From NCBI GenBank assembly GCA_002438065.1, contig DJSP01000110.1, forward strand, positions 1 through 5,670: a stretch of 5,670 nucleotides of DNA. The letters run 5' to 3'. Positions within the stretch are counted from its first letter, which is position 1; each line of letters begins with the position of its first letter. This DNA comes from Caryophanales bacterium UBA6331. Lineage in GTDB: Bacteria; Bacillota_I; Bacilli_A; RF39; UBA660. The notes beneath the pieces were generated by a model. That model was not told the DNA's origin. It saw only the letters and a list, made by a program, of their open reading frames with translations, and did no database searches. A program made the position numbers and the translations under genes. Below are positions 1 to 5,670 of the stretch, in pieces.

Positions 1-420
1 GGTGGAAATGGATATACAGGTTCTACATTAAACTTACAAACTCAGTATAATCGTGAGAGAGATAAAATAACATATCAAAATAGTCACCCTACTACATGGG
101 TAGGTAAAGTTGGCTTAATATATGCAAGCGACTATGGTTATGCATCAACAGATACATCATGTAGAAGTAATATGAGATCTCAAACTAATAGTGTTTATAA
201 TTGTAAAAATAATAACTGGCTTGCTAATAACTCATGGTACTGGACATTGTCGCCTTCCTCTGGTTACTCGAATTACGTGTTCCTTGTGCGAGGGGACGGT
301 GATGTCAACTTTAACAGCGCGTATCTTTCCTCCATCGTTTATCCATCAATTTATTTAAAATCTGATATCAAGATAATAAGTGGAACAGGTGAAAAATCAA
401 ATCCATATAAATTAGGTTAA
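1..420 (+). CDS. C-terminal part of a probable surface/pilin-like protein with a lectin-like variable module (5'-truncated by window)
   Basis: The frame is open from base 1 to the TAA at 418-420, giving 139 visible residues. The internal ATG at 172 is not a convincing start, because the same protein style runs through it and no ribosome binding site precedes it. Visible features are a W-V-G-K-V-G-L-I-Y-A-S-D-Y-G-Y-A stretch (about residues 35-50), two cysteines (54 and 68) that could form a disulfide, a W-Y-W-T-L-S-P motif (about 79-85), a Ser/Tyr/Gly/Asn-rich block ending in Y-P-S-I-Y-L-K-S-D, and a closing G-T-G-x-x-x-N-P-Y-x-L motif. From memory, similar tails occur on prepilin-like or secreted proteins of uncultured Bacilli and resemble the FISUMP/DUF6273-type C-lectin-like modules; I cannot confirm the family name. 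The N-terminus, including any signal peptide or pilin leader, is outside the window. The function is unknown; extracellular ligand binding is a guess. It is separate from the operon downstream. Confidence 0.75.
   Translation, partial: GGNGYTGSTLNLQTQYNRERDKITYQNSHPTTWVGKVGLIYASDYGYASTDTSCRSNMRSQTNSVYNCKNNNWLANNSWYWTLSPSSGYSNYVFLVRGDGDVNFNSAYLSSIVYPSIYLKSDIKIISGTGEKSNPYKLG
241..342 (+). other. GC-rich, adenine-depleted block resembling a DGR variable region
   Basis: This in-frame 34-codon block begins at the W-T-L-S-P motif. By hand count 241-340 has 49 G+C and 16 A in 100 bases. The preceding 240 bases are about 32% G+C, and the following 80 bases are about 21% G+C and 46% A. Twenty of the 34 codons end in G or C, which is rare elsewhere in the window, and 24 of 34 end in C or T. 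The encoded residues are a scatter of S, G, Y, N, D, V, F, L, R, I and A, as expected if AAY codons had been randomised at their adenines. DGR variable regions typically lie near the 3' end of a C-type-lectin-fold target gene, as this does. The boundaries are judged from composition only. No template repeat or reverse transcriptase is visible, so homing is inferred. Paralogue recombination is an alternative source. Confidence 0.45.
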
Positions 421-530
421 GATAGTCTATTCCAACTGTAATAGTTTTCATTAAAAATATTTAAGAAATAAATTCTTTAAAAATATTATAAATAGAAATT
501 AATTATTAATTAAACTGTTTTAACAAAAAG

Positions 531-572
531 AAAGAAATACTAAAATTAAAGATAACTAGTATTTCTTTTTTT
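531..572 (+). terminator. Probable rho-independent terminator (AT-rich hairpin plus T-run)
   Basis: The arms AAAGAAATACT (531-541) and AGTATTTCTTT (558-568) are perfect 11-base inverted complements separated by a 16-base loop. The right arm runs into seven T residues (566-572). The stem has only two G-C pairs, so it is weak. An A-run (525-529) precedes the left arm, so it could also act on the opposite strand. It lies about 110 bp after the stop at 420 and about 40 bp before the yqeG promoter, which suits termination of the upstream gene. Confidence 0.55.
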
Positions 573-587
573 AACTAATTTAAATTC

Positions 588-616
588 TTTTCTTTATTAT
601 GTAAATTTGATACAAT
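588..616 (+). promoter_or_regulatory. Extended -10 sigma-A-type promoter for the yqeG operon
   Basis: TACAAT at 611-616 matches the TATAAT consensus at five of six positions. It is preceded by TG one base upstream (608-609), making an extended -10. A -35 at the usual 17-base spacing (588-593, TTTTCT) is poor, which is common when an extended -10 is present. Transcription would start near 623, giving a leader of about 20 nt before the ATG at 643. No riboswitch or operator fits in so short a leader. Confidence 0.5.
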
Positions 617-632
617 TTTAATATAAGAAATC

Positions 633-637
633 GAGGG
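633..637 (+). promoter_or_regulatory. Ribosome binding site of yqeG
   Basis: GAGGG lies five bases before the ATG at 643, matching the Shine-Dalgarno core. It fixes this ATG as the start of yqeG. Confidence 0.7.
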
Positions 638-642
638 ATAAG

Positions 643-1167
643 ATGTTAGATAAATTTGTACCTGATATGTATTATAAAAGTGTTTATGATATAGATTATA
701 GTAAATTAAAAAAGAAAGGAATTAAATGTGTTATTTTTGATTTAGATAATACACTTGCTCCTTTAAATATGAATAAACCTTCTAAAAAATTAAAAGACTT
801 AATAGAAGATATTAAAGATATAAATTTGAAAATTTTAATTATATCTAATTCTACTAAAAAAAGAGTAGAACCTTTTAAAGAAATATTAAATGTAGATTCA
901 GCTTATTTTGCTGGAAAACCATTTAGTAAAAAATATAAAAAAATTATGAGCTTATATAGATTAAAACCTTCTCAAATAGCATGTATTGGCGATCAATTAC
1001 TAACTGATATTTATGGAGCCAATAGATTAGAATTTTTAAGTATATTAGTTAATCCAATAGGGAATACTGATTATGTTTTAACTAAATTTAATAGGTTTAT
1101 TGAGCCATTTATTTATAATAAGTTAGAGAAAAAAGAATTATTAAAAAAAGGAGAATATTATGAGTAG
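643..1167 (+). CDS. yqeG: YqeG family HAD-superfamily (subfamily IIIA) phosphatase
   Basis: This 174-residue protein is the usual length for the family and carries all four HAD motifs. Motif I is D-L-D-N-T at 33-37 (nucleophile D33, acid/base D35). Motif II is the I-I-S-N-S strand with S68. Motif III is K92 in G-K-P. Motif IV is G-D-Q-L-L-T-D at 116-122 (D117 and D122 for Mg2+). There is no large cap domain, as expected for subfamily IIIA, and no signal peptide. Related eukaryotic members (yeast Gep4, plant PGPP1) dephosphorylate phosphatidylglycerophosphate, so a similar lipid role is possible here; the bacterial substrate is not shown by the sequence. It is the first gene of the operon, with its own promoter and ribosome binding site. 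Its stop overlaps the start of yqeH by 8 nt, a pairing also found in Bacillus, where yqeG directly precedes yqeH. Confidence 0.94.
   Translation: MLDKFVPDMYYKSVYDIDYSKLKKKGIKCVIFDLDNTLAPLNMNKPSKKLKDLIEDIKDINLKILIISNSTKKRVEPFKEILNVDSAYFAGKPFSKKYKKIMSLYRLKPSQIACIGDQLLTDIYGANRLEFLSILVNPIGNTDYVLTKFNRFIEPFIYNKLEKKELLKKGEYYE
1147..1153 (+). promoter_or_regulatory. Ribosome binding site of yqeH inside the end of yqeG
   Basis: AAAGGAG lies six bases upstream of the ATG at 1160. This strong site supports the start that overlaps the yqeG stop by 8 nt. Confidence 0.8.
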
Positions 1168-2113
1168 AATATGTTTTGGATGTGGTGCTAAATTACAATA
1201 TAGTAATAAAGATGCTAAAGGATATGTTCCCGAAAACAAATTAAATGATGCTAAATATTGTATGAGATGTTTTAAATTAATGCACTACGGAGTAAATATT
1301 AACGATACAGTTCCTAAAAAGGTTGAAGAAATATTATATTTAGTTAACAATGATAATAAATATACGATATTTATGTGTGATTTTCTATCTTTATCAGATA
1401 AAATAATTAATATTTATAATAAGATTAAAGGTAAAAAACTATTATTAATATCTAAAATAGATATAATTCCTAAAGATATTAAAATTGATACTATTAGAAA
1501 ATATATAATGAATAATTATAAAGTAAATAATGTTAGATTTATTAGTAGTGTTAATGGTTATGGAATAGATTCTTTAATTAATTATTTAATAACTAATAAT
1601 ATTAAAGAAAGTTATATTTTAGGAGAAACTAATTCCGGCAAAAGTACCTTAATAAATAATATTTTAGATGCCTTTGATTCTAAATTAACTAAAACAACGA
1701 TAAGTAATAGTAAAAATACTACACTAGATTTTATAAGATTAAATGTTAATAATAACTTAACTATAATTGATTCACCGGGATTTGTAACTGATAGTTATGA
1801 AGTAAATTGTCCATTAAAGAAAATGATTAAACCTTTAACATATCAAATGAAAGATGGAGAAGTACTTAAAATAGATAATTTTTATCTTAAATTTTCTGCA
1901 TCAACAAGCATAACTATCTACTCAGCTTATGATTTAGAAATAAAAAAATATTATAAAAATGATATAAGTTTTACTTATAATCATAATATTGATTCAAATA
2001 GTGATATTGTTATATATGGTTTAGGTTTTATAAATGTTAAAAATGAATGTGTTGTTAGTGTATCTAATATTGACAGTAGTTTATTAGAGTTTAGAGAAAG
2101 TGTGTTTAAGTAG
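1160..2113 (+). CDS. yqeH: YqeH, circularly permuted GTPase for 30S ribosome assembly
   Basis: The N-terminus is a treble-clef zinc finger with C5-x-x-C8 and C34-x-x-C37. The GTPase motifs then come in permuted order. G4 is S-K-I-D at 98-101, G5 is S-S-V-N-G at 129-133, G1 is G-E-T-N-S-G-K-S-T at 155-163, G2 is around T187/T188 (T-T-L-D) and G3 is D-S-P-G at 204-207. This G4-G5-G1-G2-G3 order plus the zinc finger identifies YqeH, a cytoplasmic GTPase needed for 30S subunit maturation in Bacillus subtilis. At 317 residues it is about 50 shorter than the B. subtilis protein (roughly 366); the shortening is mainly in the region after G3, the presumed RNA-binding C-terminal domain. G4 begins with Ser instead of the usual Asn. 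It overlaps yqeG and is followed 3 nt later by mutL. The identity is secure; whether the shortened C-terminus alters function is open. Confidence 0.94.
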   Translation: MSRICFGCGAKLQYSNKDAKGYVPENKLNDAKYCMRCFKLMHYGVNINDTVPKKVEEILYLVNNDNKYTIFMCDFLSLSDKIINIYNKIKGKKLLLISKIDIIPKDIKIDTIRKYIMNNYKVNNVRFISSVNGYGIDSLINYLITNNIKESYILGETNSGKSTLINNILDAFDSKLTKTTISNSKNTTLDFIRLNVNNNLTIIDSPGFVTDSYEVNCPLKKMIKPLTYQMKDGEVLKIDNFYLKFSASTSITIYSAYDLEIKKYYKNDISFTYNHNIDSNSDIVIYGLGFINVKNECVVSVSNIDSSLLEFRESVFK

Positions 2114-2116
2114 TAT

Positions 2117-3901
2117 ATGACAAGAATTAAAGTAATGGATGAAGATTTATCCAATAAAATTGCAGCTGGAGAAGTAGTAGAGAAAGCTGCTAACGTTGTT
2201 AAAGAATTAGTTGAAAATTCCATAGATGCGCAAAGTAAAACAATTAAAATAGAACTAATTAATTCTGGTTTAAAAGAAATAATGATAACTGATGATGGAA
2301 TTGGAATGAATCATGAAGATGCTCTTTTAGCGTTTAAAAGACATGCAACTAGTAAAATATATAAATTAGAAGATCTATTCTTTATTAATTCACTTGGTTT
2401 TAGAGGTGAAGCCCTTCCATCAATTGCGTCTGTTTCTAAAGTTAGTTTAAGAACTAGTGATGGAAAAGAGGGAACCTATTTAGAAATAAATGGTGGTAAG
2501 TTAGAAAACACTTCATCATGTGATTTAAGAAAAGGAACTATTGTTACAGTTAGAGATTTATTTTATAATACCCCTGCCAGACTTAAATATTTAAAAAGTG
2601 AAGTAACAGAACTTAGTTATATATCTAATTATGTTGAACGATTAGCGCTTAGTTATCCTAATATTTCATTTAAACTTATGAATAATGGTAATACTTTGAT
2701 AGAAACAACTGGTAGTAATAATTTACTTAAAGTAATACATGAATTATTTGGGGCAAACATCAGTAAAAATATGATTAAGATAAACGCTAGTAATGATGAT
2801 TATGATATTTCTGGATATATTTGTAAGCCATGTGTATTAAAATCTAATCGTAACTATATGATAACAATTGTTAATGGTAGAGTAGTTAAAAATGCCGAAG
2901 TAAATAAAACTATTAATGATGCTTATTACACATATAAACCTGATATTAAATATCCAGTAGTTGTGTTAAAAATAGAAACAGATCCAACTTTAATAGATGT
3001 AAATATTCATCCAACTAAACAAGATATAAAATTTAGTAAAATAGATAGTCTAACCAGTTTAATAATGACTACTATTAAAGATGCCCTATATAAAAGTTTA
3101 TTAGTACCTAATGTTGAAGTTAAAGAAAGTAAACAAATAAATATTCCTATCCAAACAGTAAATGAAGTTGACAACTCTTTTAATAATGATAATGAAGAAG
3201 ATTATGTTATTGAAGAAACTCCTTTATTTATTAATGATTCAATTAATGATAATCAAAATGAAAAAGAACAAGTAACTATGGATTTTAAAGTTAATGAAAA
3301 GAATGAACAAATTAAAAAGATTGAGTTTTATCCTTGTGGATTAGTTATGGGGACTTATATAATTGCCCAGAATGATAATGCGATGTATTTAATAGATCAA
3401 CATGCTGCTCAAGAAAGAATTAATTATGAAAAGATTAGAAATGCGTTATATGATGATAAAATTAAAACAACTGATTTACTTATTCCCATAAGTATTGAAT
3501 TATCTCCAAGTGATTATTTGAAATTTCAAGATAATAAAAAGGTATTAACTGATTTAGGTTTTGTTATTGATGATTTTGGAATAAATACCATTATTATTAA
3601 AACTCATCCAACCTGGTTAATTTCAGGTTATGAAGAAGAAAATATTCGAAGAATTATTGATTATATATTAGAGATGCCTAAAGATTTTGATAGAGTTAGA
3701 TTTATTGATAATATTTCTGCTACATGTGCTTGTAAAATGAGCGTTAAAGGTAATACTTCAATTACAATGGAAGAAGCTGAAAGCATATTAAATCAATTAG
3801 TTAAATGTGATAATCCTTATAATTGTCCGCATGGAAGACCAACGATTATTACATTTACTAGATATGAATTAGAAAGATTGTTTAAGAGGGTAATGAATTA
3901 A
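2117..3901 (+). CDS. mutL: DNA mismatch repair protein MutL with endonuclease-type C-terminus
   Basis: MutL links mismatch recognition by MutS to strand incision. The N-terminal GHKL ATPase is complete: K-E-L-V-E-N at 29-34 (E30 matches catalytic E29 of E. coli, N34 binds Mg2+), D-D-G-I-G at 59-63, the G-F-R-G-E-A-L lid motif at 94-100, and H-P-T-K with K301. An acidic, Asn-rich linker spans about 335-400. The C-terminal domain has D-Q-H-A-A-Q-E-R-I-N-Y-E at 427-438, A-C-K at 538-540 and C-P-H-G-R-P at 570-575. These are the metal-binding endonuclease residues found in Bacillus MutL and absent from E. coli MutL, so it should nick DNA itself. At 594 residues it is slightly shorter than B. subtilis MutL (about 627). 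The ATG at 2117 gives the conserved start I-K-V-M-D-E, but no good Shine-Dalgarno precedes it; with a 3-nt gap after yqeH, coupled translation is likely. mutS is not adjacent here. Confidence 0.97.
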   Translation: MTRIKVMDEDLSNKIAAGEVVEKAANVVKELVENSIDAQSKTIKIELINSGLKEIMITDDGIGMNHEDALLAFKRHATSKIYKLEDLFFINSLGFRGEALPSIASVSKVSLRTSDGKEGTYLEINGGKLENTSSCDLRKGTIVTVRDLFYNTPARLKYLKSEVTELSYISNYVERLALSYPNISFKLMNNGNTLIETTGSNNLLKVIHELFGANISKNMIKINASNDDYDISGYICKPCVLKSNRNYMITIVNGRVVKNAEVNKTINDAYYTYKPDIKYPVVVLKIETDPTLIDVNIHPTKQDIKFSKIDSLTSLIMTTIKDALYKSLLVPNVEVKESKQINIPIQTVNEVDNSFNNDNEEDYVIEETPLFINDSINDNQNEKEQVTMDFKVNEKNEQIKKIEFYPCGLVMGTYIIAQNDNAMYLIDQHAAQERINYEKIRNALYDDKIKTTDLLIPISIELSPSDYLKFQDNKKVLTDLGFVIDDFGINTIIIKTHPTWLISGYEEENIRRIIDYILEMPKDFDRVRFIDNISATCACKMSVKGNTSITMEEAESILNQLVKCDNPYNCPHGRPTIITFTRYELERLFKRVMN

Positions 3902-3902
3902 G

Positions 3903-4766
3903 ATGATAATAGTAGTGTGTGGGGCAACGGCTAGTTATAAAACAAGATTAAGTGTTGATTTAGCTAAAAGATATAATGGAATAGTGGTTAATGCTGATTC
4001 TCTTCAAGTTTATAAAGAACTTGATATTGCAACTGCTAAAATTAGAGAAGAAGAAAAAGAGGGTGTTCCTCATTATTTATTTGATATAGTAGATAAAAAT
4101 GATATGTATACAGTATATGATTATCAAAAAGATTTAAGAAATATATTAGATAATAATAAAGATAAAAATATTATAATTGTCGGTGGCACTGGTTTATATA
4201 TTAAAGCAGGTTTGTATAATTATGTGTTTGATGATGATACTTCTTACGATACATATGATGATATGACAAATGAAGAATTATATGAAAAAGTTAAAGAAAA
4301 ATATCCAAATTTAGATATACATGTAAATAATCGTAAGAGATTAATTAGAGCACTTAATAAAAAAGAAGATTATGATAATAAAGGTAATGAATTATTATAT
4401 GATGCTAAATTTATTGCGATTGATTTAGACCGAGATGTTTTATATGATCGAATTAATAGACGTGTAGATATTATGGTTAAAGATGGCTTAATTGAAGAAG
4501 CAAGAAAGTTATATGATGAACATGTATATTCAAAGGCAGTGCTTACTTGTATTGGTTATAAAGAATTATATATGTATTTTGATGGTAAAATAAGTTTAGA
4601 TGAGGCTTTAGATTTAATTAAGAAAAATAGTAGACATTATGCTAAAAGACAATATACTTGGTTTAAGAATCAAATGAATGTTAAATGGTTTAAGTTAGAT
4701 AAAAGTTATGATGAAACTTATAAAGAAATTATTGCATATTTAGAAGGAAGTAAAGAAAATGAGTGA
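3903..4766 (+). CDS. miaA: tRNA dimethylallyltransferase MiaA with atypical P-loop
   Basis: MiaA transfers a dimethylallyl group to N6 of A37 in tRNAs that read codons starting with U (i6A37), which aids decoding. Family features are N-A-D-S-L-Q-V-Y at 30-37 (D32 aligns with the catalytic Asp), G-V-P-H-Y-L at 54-59, V-G-G-T-G-L-Y-I at 93-100, N-N-R-K-R-L-I-R-A-L at 142-151, I-G-Y-K-E-L at 217-222 and a C-terminal S-R-x-Y-A-K-R-Q-x-T-W-F at 243-254. The P-loop reads G-A-T-A-S-Y-K-T at 7-14, where families usually have G-P-T-x-x-G-K-T, so Tyr12 replaces the second Gly. A43 also replaces the Gly of the common D-I-G-T-A-K motif. At 287 residues it is a little shorter than B. subtilis MiaA (about 314). 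It starts 1 nt after the mutL stop, in a mutL-miaA order common in bacteria; AGAGGG (3885-3890) is a rather distant ribosome binding site. Identity is strong; activity is less certain. Confidence 0.94.
   Translation: MIIVVCGATASYKTRLSVDLAKRYNGIVVNADSLQVYKELDIATAKIREEEKEGVPHYLFDIVDKNDMYTVYDYQKDLRNILDNNKDKNIIIVGGTGLYIKAGLYNYVFDDDTSYDTYDDMTNEELYEKVKEKYPNLDIHVNNRKRLIRALNKKEDYDNKGNELLYDAKFIAIDLDRDVLYDRINRRVDIMVKDGLIEEARKLYDEHVYSKAVLTCIGYKELYMYFDGKISLDEALDLIKKNSRHYAKRQYTWFKNQMNVKWFKLDKSYDETYKEIIAYLEGSKENE
4744..4750 (+). promoter_or_regulatory. Ribosome binding site of the metallophosphoesterase gene
   Basis: AAGGAAG within the last codons of miaA ends eight bases before the ATG at 4759. It supports the start that overlaps the miaA TGA by 8 nt. 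Confidence 0.6.
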
Positions 4767-5637
4767 ATATACTGGAAGATGTATAGGAATCATTACCGAT
4801 GTTCATAGTTTGTTAGAGCCAACTAGGGCTTGTGTAGAAGATATGAAAAATAAGGGAATAACAGAAATATATTCTTTGGGAGATAACGTTGGAGTTGGAC
4901 CTAGTCCCAAAGAAATAATGGATTTATTTAATGAATATAACGTTAAATCTATTGCTGGTAATAGTGAAGATTATATTGCTTTAGGACTTGCACCATTTAA
5001 GAGTTTTTTTACTCAAGAAAAAGAAGAAAGTTATTTATGGACATTGTCTAATTTAGATAGTTATGAAATAGGAATAATAAAGTTATATCCCCATTTTATT
5101 GATTTAACTTTAGGAGGTAAAAAAATCTCATTATGTCATTTTGCCAATGATTGTAGATTTGATTATACTAAAAATAGTACCTGGACTTATCAAGCAAATT
5201 ATAATAATGGTAAAAATGCATATAAACAATTTTTATATACAAATAGTGAAGAACAGAAGCATGATATTGCAAATAAAATTAAATTTTTAGGAGAAAATAG
5301 TAAAGAAGCTAAAGGATTAATTTCGGCAATAAATGAGCCATTATTTAATGGTAAGAAAGTAACTGACTATGATTCTATATTTCAAGGACATGTTCATTTT
5401 GAAATGACTGAAAAAGGAGAAAATACTTCATTTTATACTTTAAGAGCCGTTGGTTTAGCTTATGGAAATGATCCAATTGATACAGCATCTTATGTTATAT
5501 TAAGAGAAAAAAGAAACAATCAAGGATTTGATGTTCAAAAAGTTTTAGTTAAATTTGATCGAAGAAGGTTAGAAAATGAAATATTAAATTCTGATGGGCC
5601 AATGGATACAATTCGAAAATTTACTAATATGAGGTAG
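4759..5637 (+). CDS. Calcineurin-like metallophosphoesterase family protein
   Basis: This 292-residue cytoplasmic-looking protein (no signal peptide or membrane segment) has the two-metal phosphoesterase signature in order. D14-x-H16 is in I-I-T-D-V-H. G41-D42 is in S-L-G-D-N-V-G-V-G-P-S-P. G67-N68-S69-E70 is the Asn motif, where the usual His is Ser. H127 is in L-C-H-F and G210-H211-V-H213 follows. The metal ligands D14, H16, D42, N68, H127, H211 and H213 are therefore all present, but the catalytic His normally next to N68 (G-N-H-E) is missing. The region between H127 and H211 (about 84 residues) is long and partly helical. The substrate cannot be read from sequence; nucleotide, phosphoprotein or small phosphoester hydrolysis are all possible. 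It overlaps miaA by 8 nt, so it is coexpressed with the mutL-miaA operon. No terminator is visible before the window ends. Confidence 0.85.
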   Translation: MSEYTGRCIGIITDVHSLLEPTRACVEDMKNKGITEIYSLGDNVGVGPSPKEIMDLFNEYNVKSIAGNSEDYIALGLAPFKSFFTQEKEESYLWTLSNLDSYEIGIIKLYPHFIDLTLGGKKISLCHFANDCRFDYTKNSTWTYQANYNNGKNAYKQFLYTNSEEQKHDIANKIKFLGENSKEAKGLISAINEPLFNGKKVTDYDSIFQGHVHFEMTEKGENTSFYTLRAVGLAYGNDPIDTASYVILREKRNNQGFDVQKVLVKFDRRRLENEILNSDGPMDTIRKFTNMR

Positions 5638-5663
5638 ATATTTTGAATTAGTTAGTGTATAAT
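5635..5663 (+). promoter_or_regulatory. Possible promoter for a gene beyond the window
   Basis: A perfect TATAAT lies at 5658-5663, with TAGATA (5635-5640, four of six matches to TTGACA) 17 bases upstream. The -35 overlaps the stop codon of the metallophosphoesterase gene. In DNA this AT-rich, chance matches are frequent, and the gene it would serve is not visible. Confidence 0.35.
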
Positions 5664-5670
5664 ATGTTGG

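Noticed and set aside
172..420. A complete small gene of 82 residues starting at ATG 172
   Set aside because: The frame is open without a stop back to base 1 with the same protein character, and no ribosome binding site lies before 172. It is the tail of a longer gene.
421..530. AT-rich imperfect inverted repeats around 456-487 and 499-514 in the spacer
   Set aside because: The arms are almost pure A/T with bulges and no following T-run of note. Such pairings are expected by chance at this composition.
421..642. DGR template repeat or accessory gene in the spacer next to the candidate variable region
   Set aside because: No stretch resembles the 241-342 block, and no coding frame of useful length is present. 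The spacer is uniformly A/T-rich.
1981..2223. An 80-codon open frame on the minus strand
   Set aside because: It lies opposite the end of yqeH and the start of mutL, which are both well supported by motifs. The translated product is low-complexity Ser/Thr/Leu/Ile, and no ribosome binding site is seen.
5643..5663. TTGAAT as -35 partner of the TATAAT at 5658
   Set aside because: The spacer would be only 9 bases, too short for sigma-A. TAGATA at 5635-5640 has the correct 17-base spacing.
1..5670. tRNA, rRNA, CRISPR array or insertion sequence
   Set aside because: No cloverleaf-like segment, regularly spaced repeat, transposase frame or terminal inverted repeats were seen by eye. The spacing between genes leaves no room for them outside 421-642.

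Overview
The window looks like a chromosomal segment of an AT-rich, low-GC Gram-positive bacterium. The best guess is a Bacilli or Mollicutes-adjacent gut lineage such as RF39; this is inferred from protein flavour and base composition, not proven. All recognisable genes lie on the + strand. Tryptophan is written TGG, and miaA ends in TGA where the next gene starts, so the standard bacterial code (table 11) fits better than the Mycoplasma code.

Region 1 (1-420) is the 3' end of a gene whose start lies before the window. It encodes the C-terminal part of a probable surface or pilin-like protein with a Trp/Gly/Asn/Ser/Tyr-rich, lectin-like module. A block of about 100 bp inside it (241-342) is sharply different from its surroundings. 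By hand count it is about 49% G+C and 16% A, against 32% G+C before it and 21% G+C after it. Its codons mostly end in C, T or G. This resembles the variable region of a diversity-generating retroelement (DGR) target. No reverse transcriptase or template repeat lies in the window, so this is a hypothesis.

Region 2 (421-642) is a very AT-rich intergenic spacer. It holds a hairpin followed by a T-run (a likely terminator), then an extended -10 promoter and a ribosome binding site for the next operon.

Region 3 (643-5637) is a tightly packed housekeeping operon: yqeG (HAD phosphatase), yqeH (circularly permuted GTPase for 30S assembly), mutL (mismatch repair), miaA (tRNA dimethylallyltransferase) and a calcineurin-like metallophosphoesterase. 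Gaps are 1 to 3 nt, and two junctions overlap by 8 nt (ATGAGTAG and ATGAGTGA), so the genes are probably cotranscribed and translationally coupled. The operon mixes ribosome maturation, DNA repair and tRNA modification. Its members are recognisable, but several carry unusual residues at normally conserved positions, most notably Tyr in place of the second P-loop Gly in MiaA. The last 33 bases hold a possible promoter for a gene beyond the window.
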